A stretch of 64,000 nt of DNA from Patiria miniata (lineage: Eukaryota > Echinodermata > Asteroidea > Valvatida > Asterinidae). Location: NCBI RefSeq assembly GCF_015706575.1, contig NW_024037051.1, positions 15,659,016-15,723,015 of the forward strand, read 5' to 3'. The position numbers and the translations under genes are program-made. Under the pieces are notes generated by a model. That model did not search any database and was not told the DNA's origin. It was given only the letters and a program-made list of their open reading frames with translations. Shown here in pieces: positions 1 through 12,800 of the stretch (its first letter is position 1; each line of letters opens with the position of its first letter).

Positions 1-365
1 ACGCGTACACCAGCATGCATTTGCCCACAAATGCCGCGTCATGGAACAAGGATGATCCTTACTGTAGAATCAGTCAATCACATTTATTATTTATTTTTTG
101 GTACTTCATATTTTTTATAATATGAAATATGGTTTGGGGGTTTAAGTTCTGCTTTTTTTTACTCACCCTGTATGTGCAAGTCAGTGGGCACACACAATGT
201 TAACTTTCATGGCCTCACCGGTTGGCCATACAGCGCCATCTACTCTCCTGCTCAGATCCTATAGACAGTGTTTAAAAAGGTTGTGTGTTGTGTGCCAAGT
301 AATGCTTACAGTCAGCAACTAATCAAAATGTCACCGAGCAATGATTTCTCTTTGTTCCTCATCAG

Positions 366-1732
366 TGTTGCGGTCGTGATCATGAGGTTTGGCATCGGGA
401 TTCTGCAAAACAACTTCATCTCTGAGCTGTCCACATACTACAAGAATTATATCCTTTGCATGTCCAAAATCACACACAATTTTATATTGAATCCAAAAAG
501 AAACTAAAGACTTTGCCTCAGGATACTTGTGGCCAATCGTGTGCAGTATTTGGATGGATTACAACCACAGGAAAGATCAACATGAAACTTCTTCAGACCT
601 CTCGTATGTTTGAATATGTCAAACAATAAAAAAAAAGTATTACCAGAATGAGTAACTTTATCAGTACATTTACCTTGACCACTCAGCACCAGCTGAATTT
701 TTGGCCTTCTACAGTCTTCTCAACTGTTACCTGTACGCCATGGCCTTTGTTTATTCACCTTCCAAGAATGCACACAAAGGTAAGCCAGTTCGGACCAAGA
801 AACTCCAGAACAGATTTTTACTTGGAGTCATAGCCTTTTAACCCACCGTAAGCTGACCCAGCTCCATCCAAACCGAGAGCTCCAGCCAAGGAACCTCGGC
901 AATCAAACGTCTTTAGTAAGTTTCACATCTTAACCAATTGAGACCTACCAACAAAACACGCCTTTGTGAACCCATCAATCCCAAAGCACTTTGAATCAAC
1001 ACCCAACTTTGAACAAAATGACACTACTTTTTATATTTCTCCATCCTTCCCCCTAGTCTGAAGATTAGACATTTACGTGTGCAGAGCCACACGAACGAAC
1101 GTCGGAAATCCCAACATGCACATTTTATGCGACCCCGCGCATCAGCCAATCGGAGTCGACTTTAGAAACTGTGACGCCATTTTTAATCAACTAAGCTGTT
1201 GATTGGTCAATTTGGTTGCCGTTTTTTTGTATAATAACAACAGGTTATGGAAGACCCGATAAAAGGCGCCTGCTGAATGGTCAGTATCTCAAGGTCAAGA
1301 TGCAGTCTTGGTTTGCATAATTAATTGCCCAATCTGCGCGAATGTCATTGACTTGCAAGTGGCTATTCCATAGACTACCTTCCCCCCCAATAAAATACCA
1401 ACAGCCTACTTTTTATTAGCCAGAATTTGGGAATGGGATCTTCGTTAATTGTTTAACATTATTTTGCTTTTCGACAGATTCGTACTTCAAAGATAACCCA
1501 ACGTTTTCGATGCTAAATGAGTCAGAAGATGAGCTCATTTATGGGTGAGTTCTTGTTTTTATTTGTAATCTCCAAAACCATCTGTATTCATACCGTAGTC
1601 CCTGCCTCTTTTATGAAAAATCTGATAATTAATGTGTAAAATTTTCATCTCTTCAGTTCTGACAGTGATGACAATGCGGTAACAAGGCCTCTCCAAAATG
1701 GCACCTCGTATCAGGAGAGCGAAGACGAGTAG
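366..1732 (+). CDS. TMEM181: TMEM181 (GPR178) homologue, last four exons, 5' truncated
   Basis: Exons 366-448, 690-779, 1478-1544 and 1657-1732 (TAG at 1730-1732) join in one frame. The first begins with the last base of a codon, so the gene starts upstream of the window. The product ends with a hydrophobic stretch (VAVVIMRFGIGIL), a second membrane-type segment (FYSLLNCYLYAMAFVYSPSK) and an acidic tail containing DNPTFSMLNESEDELIYGSD and PLQNG. From memory of the family, vertebrate TMEM181 has the same order: two last membrane segments, a DNPAFSMLN-type motif and an acidic PLQNG tail. TMEM181 is a seven-pass membrane protein of uncertain function. The first junction is a non-GT intron, described separately; the others are GT-AG. 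The last exon is only 76 bp before the stop. Identification rests on remembered homology. Confidence 0.8.
449..689 (+). other. Predicted U12-type AT-AC intron in TMEM181
   Basis: No GT donor fits the end of the exon at 448, but the intron would begin ATATCCTTT at 449, an exact match to the minor-spliceosome AT-AC donor consensus. Near the 3' end, ACCTTGAC at 672-679 matches the U12 branch-point consensus, and AC at 688-689 lies about 11 nt after the presumed branch A at 678. Joining 448 to 690 gives the reading NSAEFLAFYSLLN, with no stop and in the register needed for the next exon. A conventional CAG acceptor at 684-686 exists but has no partner donor. Confidence 0.75.
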
Positions 1733-1993
1733 TCGCCGTGGAAACTACCCATGACCTTTGACCTTTGAGGGCTTCCAAGGGTGAGATACTCTAGCTAAGT
1801 ACACTGGTGTTGCCTGTGAACCAGTGTCTAACCATTTCACAGAACAGAACTAAAAAGCTGGTACGCGGCACTGTGTAATAAGCGTTATGCCAGAAGGACG
1901 TTACAAAAAACAATCTTTTGAAAATACAAAAATAAGTATATAAACAGTAAGCGCCCTCTCCAGGGAAAGCTTGCGTACACCGGCTTCTTTTGT

Positions 1994-2182
1994 GGAAAGA
2001 ATGTTCCAACCTGACGCTAATTCAACCGTTGTGTACAGAGTCTATGGAGAGTATTTCCTAACAAAACTGGAAATGTTTCTCAGTTCCGGATTCATATCTT
2101 ATCATCATTTTTTGCAATTACTGACCTTCATTGAGATGATATAGGAAGGAAAAAAGCAGCGTCAGGTTGCAACATTCTTCCT
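1994..2182. mobile_element. Short copy of the pearl-like TIR element (no satellite core)
   Basis: The left end GGAAAGAATGTTCCAACCTG and the right end (AGCGTCAGGTTGCAACATTC and following) are inverted copies of each other. The interior matches, in reverse complement, the right flank of the larger element at 15990-17978: the same arms around a sequence about a heart-shaped run of TCTATGGAG and GAAATGTTTCTCAGT. It looks like the same family without the tandem repeat core. Confidence 0.6.
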
Positions 2183-3344
2183 CTTTTGTTGATGCATCGT
2201 TTATTTTTGGTTTTGACGGTTATTTAAACTTAAGTGATAAATACGGTAGTGGTGCACCCTCATAATCACAAGGTTATGTACAATGTACATTTACTGTAAT
2301 ATTTGCATGCCAGTTGTTTTCTTTTAGTTGACAACATAAGTCATCGTGCTAATATGGGTTTGTTTGTGACTATTTTAACGGGTGAGTGGTTTGTGTTCAT
2401 AATGTCTATGTAAATTATTCCTGCTTGGTTGTTGCAATGACAAATACAGACGTGATTGAATAATGTGCAATAATAGGTTTTTCTTCCTAACCCTTGTTGC
2501 TATGGATCAGCCAATCAGCATCCAGGGTTTAATTGATTCCATTGAAAGATAATTTAACCCTAACTCCCTAGCATAATTTACTAGGAACCATACCCATCCT
2601 GGCAAATTCCAACACCCACATGGGAACTCGTACACACACACTGTTGGCCTCAGTTTCTGGAGGTATACCAAACCCATTGTAAAAGACCATCAGTTTAGGG
2701 GTACTGTACCCATTCTAACAGATTTCAACAACACCTGCTGTTGGGCTTTGATGGGTTAAGTTCGGTTAGGGTTAATGAAAGACAGCATTTTTTTTCTGCG
2801 ATTGTAGTTTGTAGGAAACAGGGTATGGTAAATTTGGAAAAGGAGCTTTTTTTTTCTGAGGCAGTTTTTTTCAAGAGCGCAAAATATCATTGAAGTAATT
2901 TATTTGCATGCTGTCTATATCAAGTATCCAATTCAACGGAAACTGGACTCATTCAGTTAGAGGTGACACCAAAAAGTTAATTGTCTTTCTTTCTAAAATT
3001 AGTTCTGCACAATGTTGTGGAAGTGAACATTCATACTTTCTGTAATTTGAAGTGAAGTGAGCCCTCTTGTGGCTGACTTAATTCAGTCTGTTGTAAGTGA
3101 AATATTTATTTGTTGTATGTGGGAGCCCTCTGTTGTTTGTATCTATTGATTTTTACCGGATTACGTGCACAATGAGCAAATTGCATTTACATAAATTACT
3201 CTGTTAATTTTACAATTCATTGGCTTAGAAGGTCCTTATGAAACGTTGCTCGCGGTAGTCCTGTTTTGACAAAAGTTTGTTTTTAAAACCCATTACAGGC
3301 AAGGGAATTGTTAAGAATCCTAGTATGTGTTAAGCCTGGTTCAT

Positions 3345-3490
3345 ACTTCCTGCGATTGCGAATGCAAAGCGAATTGGACGTCATGAAACATTCGCTGCGA
3401 AATTCGCCCGAGTTGGAATATGTTCAATTTTTATGAAATCGCAGTGCGAATACATGCCATGACGTCACCAATTCGCGTTCGCTTTTGCTT
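3345..3490. repeat. Foldback MITE relic
   Basis: AAGCGAATTGGACGTCATG near 3367 is mirrored by CATGACGTCACCAATTCGCG near 3459, giving a stem of about 20 bp around a loop of about 75 bp. Outer GCGAA-rich sequence extends the symmetry. No coding capacity. Confidence 0.5.
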
Positions 3491-3816
3491 ATGCAGTTGA
3501 AGAAGTTTAAAAACAAAGATCTAGTTTAGCAATTGGCTTGAAATTATACCTTTGTTTTTTAAAACTCTGTTAAATCAACTTAAGGGGCACGCCTTTTCCG
3601 GAATATTTTGCAGTTTTAATCCTTAGTATCCTGAATCCATCAAGGTTTTACACTATTTCGATGGATTCCGTAGGTAAGTCCAATGGTGGCTTAATTTTGT
3701 TTTTGTACAAAACATGTGTCACTTGGGCTATTCCTCAGTCATGAATTGTGCAGATTCACAAATATCCGTGTCAAGCACCATTTCACAGTAAGCTTTAACT
3801 GTACTACAGTCGACAC

Positions 3817-3992
3817 TTGTTAATACAAACACGTTCGGACCTAGCCAAATTGTTTGTTATATCAGAATTTTGCATTAAGAGGATCATCAGTCCCATTCAT
3901 TGTGCACATAAATGCACAGTCCGGACCAAGGCTTTGTGTTTGCTATAACCAGAATTTGTACTAACAGTGTTTACACTAACGAGAGTCAACTG
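3817..3992. mobile_element. pogo/Tigger-like MITE
   Basis: The left terminus CAGTCGACACTTGTTAATAC and the inverted right terminus, read on the other strand as CAGTTGACTCTCGTTAGTGT, are imperfect inverted repeats. Both ends abut TA, as expected for a Tc1/mariner/pogo target duplication. About 176 bp, no coding capacity. Confidence 0.6.
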
Positions 3993-5340
3993 TATATGTG
4001 TCACAATATTATCTACTTGAAGAGCACCGTATTCAAAAGTAAATATATCAGAAAGTAAATAATTCAGTAACAGTAAATAATCCAGAACTTAACTTTCTTG
4101 TTAGCATTTAATCTGCATAGCCAATAAGTTTCACAAAGTTAGCCCCATATTTAACATATGACCATTTTCAAATTGAGCGCATAACACACAAAAATGACAC
4201 AGTGAAAGTGAGCTGTTAAATCTTTCATAGCCTGATAAAAAGTCAGATATTGTTTTGATTTCAAATTTTAATTGATTCACACACATTACCTCTGTTACTT
4301 CTTTTTTGGAAGCAAATGCCAACACATTACCCATCAAATGTGGAGAGTTGTGGATTTGTTTTTTATTTTAGCGTAGTTTTATTTCAATAATCTCATATTC
4401 TTTTGTTGATTCATAGGTTCGTAGCAATAACACCATCCACTGATGCAATAATGTATATGAAGTATAGTAAATGACTGTGCAAAAGAAAACACCGTATCGA
4501 GTTTAATTTTGCATTTGTAAGACGACATAGTTGTGATCATACTTAGCGACCCAAATCAGGTTTCATAAATGTGTTAAGCGCAGAAGGTTGTTTCGTGAAG
4601 AAAAGGTGTGCATAGCCAATACGTAAACTTGCAGTATCTCTGCTAGAAACTTCACTCAGCAAGTTGATTAGCTGGACGCTTCTGCTGAGATCAGTTTTGG
4701 CCTGACATATGAAAGTACGTTTCCCAGCACAATTTATGCTTTAGAGAAATCGGTGGAGAACAGAAACCACTCAAAAACCATATTTTTGATTCGAACTGTA
4801 TTCGCTAAGCAGAACCTGTCTGTGTTCAGCCAATAGACCATTACCATGTAGCGGCCATCTTGATTTTGTTCCCATTCAAATCAATGTTACCAAAGCGAGG
4901 CTGGAAGGAAATATAGTCTGATTCCTTTTTTGCCAAGAAAACATCATTCAGTTATTGGATGCAGGGAACATGACTAAAATGGTGGCAGCATGATAAAGGT
5001 CTATTTTCATACTTTGTGGCAATGGTGAATTTTCCCCTTGTTCGTGCCTCAGAAATTATAAGCAACTTCCGGTGAAATTGTAACATTCCGTGTTAACAAG
5101 GTGTACGGTAATGTATATGTGTGGAATTGTAATGCTTATTGGTACACTGGTTATGGACTATTATTTTTATTTAACACGGGGAAGAGTAAATTTCATTAAA
5201 AAATGTATTGTTTGGATTCAAAGTATTGAGTACCGGTACACCCTGCTTTATACAATAATTCACTGAAAGAAAAACTAATTTTGACATGTTTAGGTATTTT
5301 TTTTTTCAATTCACGTTATTGAAGCAGAGCCTTTAATAAA

Positions 5341-8300
5341 GATTATATTTACCCGTAGTAAATAAATACAACACTAATATTTAAGTTTTCTTTTCTGTAT
5401 GCAAAATACGGTAATTTTCAGACATTGTTTAAATAAGTAATTGTTTATATGAGTGATTTCCAATCAAAATGATAAACATGTGAGTACATTTTACGTGTTG
5501 ATTGTTTTACTTATTTTTTGGTCACATTTTGTTTCAATTTGAAAAGGAGAATATGTCTTATCGAACTGAAATTACTACATCAAAGGGAAGAGGTAAATTT
5601 GTTTCGGTAATTCTATCGCACCCTCTCTTTAAAATTGACTTTAATCAATGTGTAATTGAAATGAGTTTTATTGTAATCCATCATGATAGCGTTTTTTCGG
5701 GGGTTCATTGATCGGTTACATTATAAAGATAATACTTTTTGACTATTGACACATGATTTGATTTTTTTTCACCATTCTGATAATGACTTGTAAATATGAC
5801 GTACCTACGACTATGAAATATTCACGTGTATATAAGAGTGATGGTATTCAAATGTACTAATTATTTGTATAATTTTGGAAATTATTTAAATCAAAAAGTA
5901 ATTTAAGTTTTACTTGTGTAGATACTGTTGGTGAGCGTTTGAAAAAGAAAAGGTTTCTGTTCATTTTTGGTTCGGTTCATAGGGTAATAGGTAATGCTAA
6001 CTTGGAGGGTTACGTTATTGGTTTATAGTTTGTACTGAATTAGTTTAATAAAAAAAATAGTATTGAGTTTAAACCGTGCGATGTCTTCTTTGTCTGTTTT
6101 TATCGCAAGCAGCCTGTTAAGGCAATTGGAACGTGTAATTGCACTATTATTCTCATCAGAAATTGTCAAGCAAACTCATATAAATTATAATGGAAATCCA
6201 GACCTATATGAAATTGCAATTGTCTTTAAGGGCGTGGAAAACAGTTAATGATTATTAACTTCAACTAATTTACGGCACAGGCCACCATAAAAGTGCCACG
6301 CGTCAAATGAACAGACATAATTCCCATCCAAAATGTCAGGCTAGAGATTGACCAATAGGAAAGGCCCAAAAGCGCCCAGGCTGCGTGCGCGTGCATGACG
6401 CGTGGTCCTTGAAAGCGATGTGATTGGATTGATCGCATCGATCTGTTTTCGATGGAAAACTTGTGGCTGCATTGGTATAAATAGAACACATGAATAGCTG
6501 GGTCGATAAAAGGGAACAAAGGCAGAATTTGACAGTGAATTTGAAACAAAAGGGAGCAATCATAATTCATCGACAAAGGATTAAGTAGATTCTTTTCTTT
6601 TTAAATCTGCAACAGATGCTTGTCCAACAACTGTCAACAAAAAAGGAAACAAAAGACCACGATGCGATTATGCACACTTCTGGCCTTTCAGATTCACAAG
6701 TTTGGTTCCCCACCGACTTCTGTTAAAATATGATACAACTTATCACTTGTACTATAGTCGGGTTCCCGAACTTGACGATTCTCTGACATCTCTTAATAGA
6801 CCACAGGTTTGGTATCCGTCACATTCAAAAACTATATGACAAAACTCAGCAAAACCTTGCCCTTTTCCGAGAACGCGATTGACATCGAATTTCCCAAACC
6901 GAGCTTTGATTTCATGTACATGTATCTAAATTGATAACACATGACGGGCATTTTTATTTGAAATCCCTTTACACCAGGAAACATCTGACTTATCAAGAAC
7001 ATATCCCAGTGCCAACGAAAACGAGTTCGGGTTTATTTGGCAATTTTCGGAAACTGGAGAAATTCTGCTCTTTTGTTCATGTGATATTAGCACCAACCTG
7101 TTGACCTTAGATTGATAAAGAAATCAGAACTTTTTTGACTGGGTAGGCCTACCAGACTTATCACTTAGTCGGGATTCTACAATTCAGCGAGGCCTGCTTT
7201 CTAGAATGTATCGCTCCCCGAACAAGACAAAGGCTAGTCTCTCTTTGCGCATCGGTCCTTTTCTTTGTCTATACCTTGCAATAAAGGGAACACTGATGTC
7301 TTTGATTCTTATTAAGTTCACCTCATGGATCGTTGATGGCACTTTGCGCCGGCGAATAAAGACAGCAATGTTTTAAGATGTTTTCCATGTTTATCAGTAT
7401 ATTGAAAGCGGTAGTATATAGGGGTGTACCAGCTATAATAGCGTATAACATTCAAAGAGTTAAAACACTAACTCGCCACCCGCAGCACAATTACATCCAA
7501 TGAAGCCCCCACGCTTATTACATTCGTCAGTCGAAAGTATAGCAATCTGATTGGATAAACCTGTGGGTGTGTCTGACGAATCACACCCAGCCAAAAGCTC
7601 TAAGTTTGCATTATGTTAATCTTTATATGCAGATTGACGCAGTTGCATTGGCGCCATTATTCTGTCACAGCTGGGACACATTTTACATAAGCGCCGGGCA
7701 CTAATACCCAACATGTTGCCCGGGACACCAGCTCAGTCTAAAATTGAGGTAGATTTTTGCCACCCTGCGTGAAGGCAAGCCTCGTTCCCAGGTCTACTTT
7801 CAACCGCTTCGAAAATAGTAGCGAATGGTAGCATACTGACGCATTGGGGACGTGGTTGCCTCGAGGTAGCTTTCGGTACTGATGACCTCAACCGAGTGGT
7901 CAAATTTAGTTGAATATTTATGAGCACACGCTTGACTCCGGCCAATCATACTTAGGAATGTACATTCACCATGGTGCATGGCAACCAATGAAATTTCAGA
8001 ACATGTGAAACTGATAAATCAGGACCGTGCAGAATGTCCTTATTCAGTGGTGTCTGGCTGTCTGCCCGGTTGTTATAGTTTACCTCTGGATCCTGGACTA
8101 ATCGAACTGAGGCTAGTTTCAAGATTTCCAATAATTTCCCCTGTAAAATTATCAATAATGGACCGACATCGCCAATCAATAAATACCTCAAATAAAAGCC
8201 TTTGTGTGGGAACGTTGTTTTCGTCCTTGCAAAGTATCCGTTTGTGCATATGGTTCAAGTTTAATTTGATTGTCTCTTGATTTATAACAATCAACGATCG

Positions 8301-8900
8301 ATAATAACACATCTGGTTATAATTATATCGACAAATTGTTGGTACCTTTTGAGTTTTACATAAAACTGTCATAAATTGAAACATAGCTAGATTGATACCC
8401 TTTTCATATAAATCAGGTCTTTCGAACATACACATAACTTTTCGTAATGCTTGAAAAACCAACGCTGTTTCGGTAGAACTGACACAACAGGTACCAGAAA
8501 TGAAAGACGTTTAGAGAAATATTTGATTTGTATACCTACGTTTCAATAATTGTAAGAAGTTTTCAACAAAGTACTTCATTTCCTCATTCTTGCTGTTTTT
8601 TTCGTACGAGTTTTTTTTAAAAATTCTCTCCCGAACCACTTGCGTACTCTATACCTAATGATTTTTGTAATGGCCATGGTACATGTATTTGAATGTGACA
8701 TTTTTCCACCAGATTTTGAGCAATTGAATTGAATAATCGATTCAAATCATTGTCTGTAGTCGGGTTAAATCGGCTTTGGCCATCATCGATAGAAAAAGGC
8801 GCTACCGAGTCTGCTGATTGGTGGAGTCTGTTATACGGATCCGAGTGGCGTCAATGTTTTCGCGCCCCGCGATTTTAAAACAATGCGCTGACGTCCTTCC
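5341..8900. other. Intergenic region, no gene recognised
   Basis: AT-rich spacer between the two plus-strand genes. The longest open frame (minus strand, 8073-8462) shows no domain, no splice context and no homology that I recognise. A TATA-box candidate at 6476-6484 is listed separately. I see no tRNA, rRNA or clear transposon. Confidence 0.5.
6346..6510 (+). promoter_or_regulatory. Candidate TATA-box promoter
   Basis: TATAAATAG at 6476-6484 is preceded by GACCAATAGG (a CCAAT-type element, about 6348) in a GC-richer pocket. A start about 30 bp downstream (near 6510) would be expected. It could drive an upstream 5' UTR exon of the giant gene or an unannotated transcript. No exon can be tied to it. 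Confidence 0.25.
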
Positions 8901-8984
8901 CACCCGCGCACAGGATTACATTGATTTGTTTTATCATAATTGGCGGGTTAGGAATTTCAGCAGACTGTGGTGGGATTATCTTGT

Positions 8985-9048
8985 GAGATAACGTGAACAG
9001 GAGTTAGCATCACTTGCCATCCTGCCCGAACAGAAAGAACCACGACAG
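8985..9048 (+). other. Candidate 5' UTR exon of the giant gene
   Basis: A good donor, GACAG|GTACGTG, lies at 9048/9049. A non-coding exon ending here could splice to the acceptor at 9655/9656, in front of the signal-peptide exon. Its 5' end is arbitrary. The upstream 8810-8960 segment has an inverted CCAAT box and is locally GC-richer, consistent with a promoter. No transcript evidence is available. Confidence 0.3.
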
Positions 9049-9655
9049 GTACGTGCTTTCTTTGAACCTCGCACTAATGGTAATTTTGTTAAAGAACTTT
9101 TTAACAAGTTACATAGCCCAGGTGTCCTTTCTCCTGCATTATGTGCTCCGTACCCGTAGGAGAAAGTTTTTGTAGTGGAAAGACACAAAATTTGAAAGTT
9201 TCGCGCTCTTAACTCGTTATTATATTGTCATTTTCTGTTGAATCAGCTCGTTTTTTTACTCACTCTAAGGGAGATAAAGTGTACACTTCTGTTAAAATGG
9301 CTTTTGTTGGTATAATAAACAGAAAGTGATTTTCATTGTTGATTGTACTCTGGTTAGGGCATCGTTCATTACCAACGACAGTTGCTCAAACGCCGTGTAT
9401 TGAGCACTGTGCATTATTGCTATATACATCAAAATGATACGTCAGTTCACTATCGGGGAATGCCCGTTACCCCTTCAATAAGCTAATGTCGAGACTTAAT
9501 GAAAAGTTTGACTATAACCTAACACTGTGGAAACTGTGGTGATTACCAATTATCCGTGTTGTATCTACCGTGAGCCTGGTATGATGAGAAGTACACCTCA
9601 TAATCTCATGCATGTTGTTGTTGTATGCCTAGAATAATGACGTCTCTTTGTTTAG

Positions 9656-9858
9656 GTTCTTTCTGAATCACCCGTTTTACTTTACTTGGACGAGCACCCC
9701 AGTGACGCCTTCAGAGCAACGGGGCAGGCGGCAGTATCTTCCCCCTGACTGGTTTCCCCCAAACGACACGGAGCAGACAATCTCCGTTGGGCCAAAAATG
9801 AAGGCGACATGGCTTGTCGCGCTACTGGTCGTGTGTTTATTACACCGTGCCACTTGCG
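9656..9858 (+). CDS. Exon 2: 5' UTR and signal peptide
   Basis: The acceptor TTTAG precedes 9656 and the donor is TGCG|GTAAG at 9858/9859. Coding part 9798-9858 (20 codons plus one base, phase 1). The product is a classic signal peptide: positive start, leucine/valine core, cleavage expected after Ala-Thr-Cys or nearby. The frame stays open upstream to an ATG at 9648, but that ATG lies before the acceptor, so 9798 is preferred. Confidence 0.8.
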
Positions 9859-12800
9859 GTAAGAAGTTCCCTCGAACTGCATCCGGATCTATTGGTGTTT
9901 TATTTATTAACGGAACTAAACCAAAACCAACAAGACCAGACTAGATCAGACCACACCGAACCGAACCTAACCAAATCAAACTGAAGCGAACCGAACCAAA
10001 TCAAACTAAACCCAAACCAAACGTTAAACAAACCAAACTAAACCGTGCCGGCGGAAAAACCAACTTAACTAAAGAAAACAGAACCAAACAAACCACACAC
10101 TAAAACCGAATTGTCCCGGGGCCCGCAGCAAGACCCTCGGCACGCCTCACCAAAGTTCAAATGAACCCCCCTCCTCGTTTCCTGAAAGCTCCGCCCCTGC
10201 TTGCAGACCATTAGCATTTTCTTATGAATAAATTTTTATTTATTTCCAGATGATCCTTGCTCCTGTGCTGATGTTAAGGCTAGAGGGTCTTCACACAGTG
10301 GTGACTATGACATCGACCCAGGAAATGGTGTGATGTCTGTGTACTGCGACATGTCGGGAAGCGAACGTAAGTAGGCATTTTTATAATTGTTAAGTTGGTC
10401 TAACATTAAGTATTAATTTTAGACACTTTCCAAATAAGCTTGAGCAAAGACCATAAGTTAAACTTTTGCGCATATATAGTTTTTTGAGTAATTTAGCATT
10501 TTTTTCATTCGGGAAAATACGTGCTCAAGAATACGGAGAATCATATTATAGTCGACGTTATAAATCCACCAGAATCTGGATTTGCAAAGAGTGACAAAGT
10601 TATGGCACTATAGATGAAGACATTTGTGAATTTGTTGGCTTTTATATTTAACCACATAATTTATATAAACATAATTTAGATAAATGGTGTCAGTGCCTGA
10701 AGCACTGCTTCCAAAATTTGACCGATATTTTATAGTCAAAAATGGTCCTGGCATTAATATTGAGGGGGAGGGGAAATAACCATGAAAAACACGGTACTCA
10801 TGACTTCAACCTTCTCATTTCTAATGTTTTTTTTTTCTTTTAACCAGCGATAACCATCGTCCACCACGATCACGAGTTTGAGAACCGAGAAGATCGCCTG
10901 GTGGACAACTGCGAAGACCCTGGAAGCTTCACCGCCAACATCAATTATAACGCCGGACTAAAGCAAGTTATTGCCCTGGCCGACAATTCGGAGTACTGCG
11001 AGCAGTTCATCAGCTACGTTGTGAGTAAACTGTCTTCTTTTCTAGATGTATATCAATATGTGTGCTTTAGAAAAGCGGGTCCAATAAGTGATTACTCATA
11101 ACATTCGGATAAAAGTTGGGTTTATGACACCTTTTCCAATTCCTTTTACTTCAGCCACTGCCAGACTCGTTGGGGATCGTTCATTCTCACACGCCTCTCC
11201 CAAACTCTGGAACATTCTTTCACTTAAACTACGACAGTGTTCTTTATTCCAATCATTCAAATAATTTCTCAAGACAAATGTCACTCTTTCAGTTTTATGG
11301 CATATACGTTTTGATTGTTTGTTCTTGTAGAACGCACTATTATGAGCGTTTTACTCGGCGGATACCGGCGCTATAAGTTTTCATTACACTGGGGCCTATC
11401 CATAGAGCTATATTATTACTAGAGCGCTAACTCGATGTACAAAGAAATGCCTGATGGGCGTATCCATGTTTGTGCACAAACCTATGGAAAACTCAAAATT
11501 TTGTAAGGCTTTTGTACGGCTATTTGCATATCTGCGTTTGTATTCCATACCGGTGCGTCATCGAAGCCGATACGCCCAAAACCGAAACGCACGATCAGGC
11601 AAATGAGCGTTTCATTTTGCTCTGCGCAAACAGCGCAACGTGTGCGCGTCCCCTCCGCTGCATATGCTTTTCGCCGTGACGTTTTTTGAACCGTCATAAC
11701 GCGCTTAAGTTGTTTGCGTAACTTCTACTTGCGCGTTGCATTTAGAGTACACTTTTAAAATTCAATCCATCTATTTTGATTGTGTTCTACAAACACGCAC
11801 ATAAATTCAAAACGTCTGCGCCCAGAGCGGCTTCAAAGCATCTCCGCGCGCGCAAGAATGAGGAGTTTAATATAGTAATTAAATATAGCTCTATGGGCCT
11901 ATCATAATTATTCGCCCACAGCGGTGAAATGAAAACAGCGCTGACACTGGAGGACCATAGGTGCGTTGTTGTCCCGTTTTAATTTGCTCGGTGAAAAGTG
12001 CACGTGAAGGACGGGTTCCTATACTTCACTCAAAATATAAATTAGACCTCTCGAAACATTGGCGACGAAATTTATCACGGGAATTTCAATTTATTCGACT
12101 TCTTACCTTCACAATTGTACTTTTCACCTTTTGCGTGTTCTTCATGCCTTCTCGTCAACATTTAAAGCCTCCGGTCCTGAGCTTTCCTTCATGTTTGAAG
12201 TTGGGCCCCGAATCGTTTTCTTAAGCAAAAGATGGTGATGTACGCAGTAGCTGCCTTTTTTATTTTGCGACATCACTTTAAAAATAAAAAAAAATAACAA
12301 AAAATTTGCTGGGTTCGTTTTTTTTGGGGGGGGGGGGGGGGAAGCGTGCATGGCTCCCGTTGGCCCTCCCCCCAGATCCGCCGTTGGGCGTTCAATAACG
12401 TTTGCCGCGAATTAATTCCCATCCTTGATTGCATTTTTCCGACGGATTAAAAATAATCATGACTTAAGCCTAACTTCCGAATTTAACCTGAATCAAATGT
12501 TTTTTCCCCGGCCCTTTCCTCCCCCGATCCGCAGGCCCACGGTAGTGTGATGCGGTGGAGAGTCGAGAACCGAATCTATGGCTGGTGGGAGGACAGATAC
12601 GGACGCACAATGACGAACTGGGGCGGTGCCCCCACAGGCACGGATGGATGCGGCTGCAGCGTCAGCTCTACAGGTTAAGTATATTTATTTGAATTCCACT
12701 CAAATATTTCCTTATTTGTAAAGGAATTAAAAAAATGCGATTTTCTGGCTTGTGAACTTTGAAGTGGACGTAGTCTGAGTGTATTTTTTCACACTTTTTT

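Larger units (their letters stand above)
1733..5340 (+). other. Probable TMEM181 3' UTR and downstream DNA
   Basis: I see no coding exon here. The AATAAA at 5335-5340 is a candidate poly(A) signal, and another lies near 5366, but where the transcript ends cannot be read from sequence alone. The stretch contains at least three mobile-element relics (1994-2182, about 3345-3490, 3817-3992). The short open frames are AT-rich and show no domain or splice context. Confidence 0.4.

Noticed and set aside
6265-6576. Several overlapping minus-strand open frames
   Set aside because: All three frames are open together over a GC-richer patch near the TATA candidate; no codon or domain signal favours one.
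8073-8462. Minus-strand 129-codon open frame
   Set aside because: AT-rich, no recognisable domain, signal or splice context; other frames overlap it equally. Probably chance.
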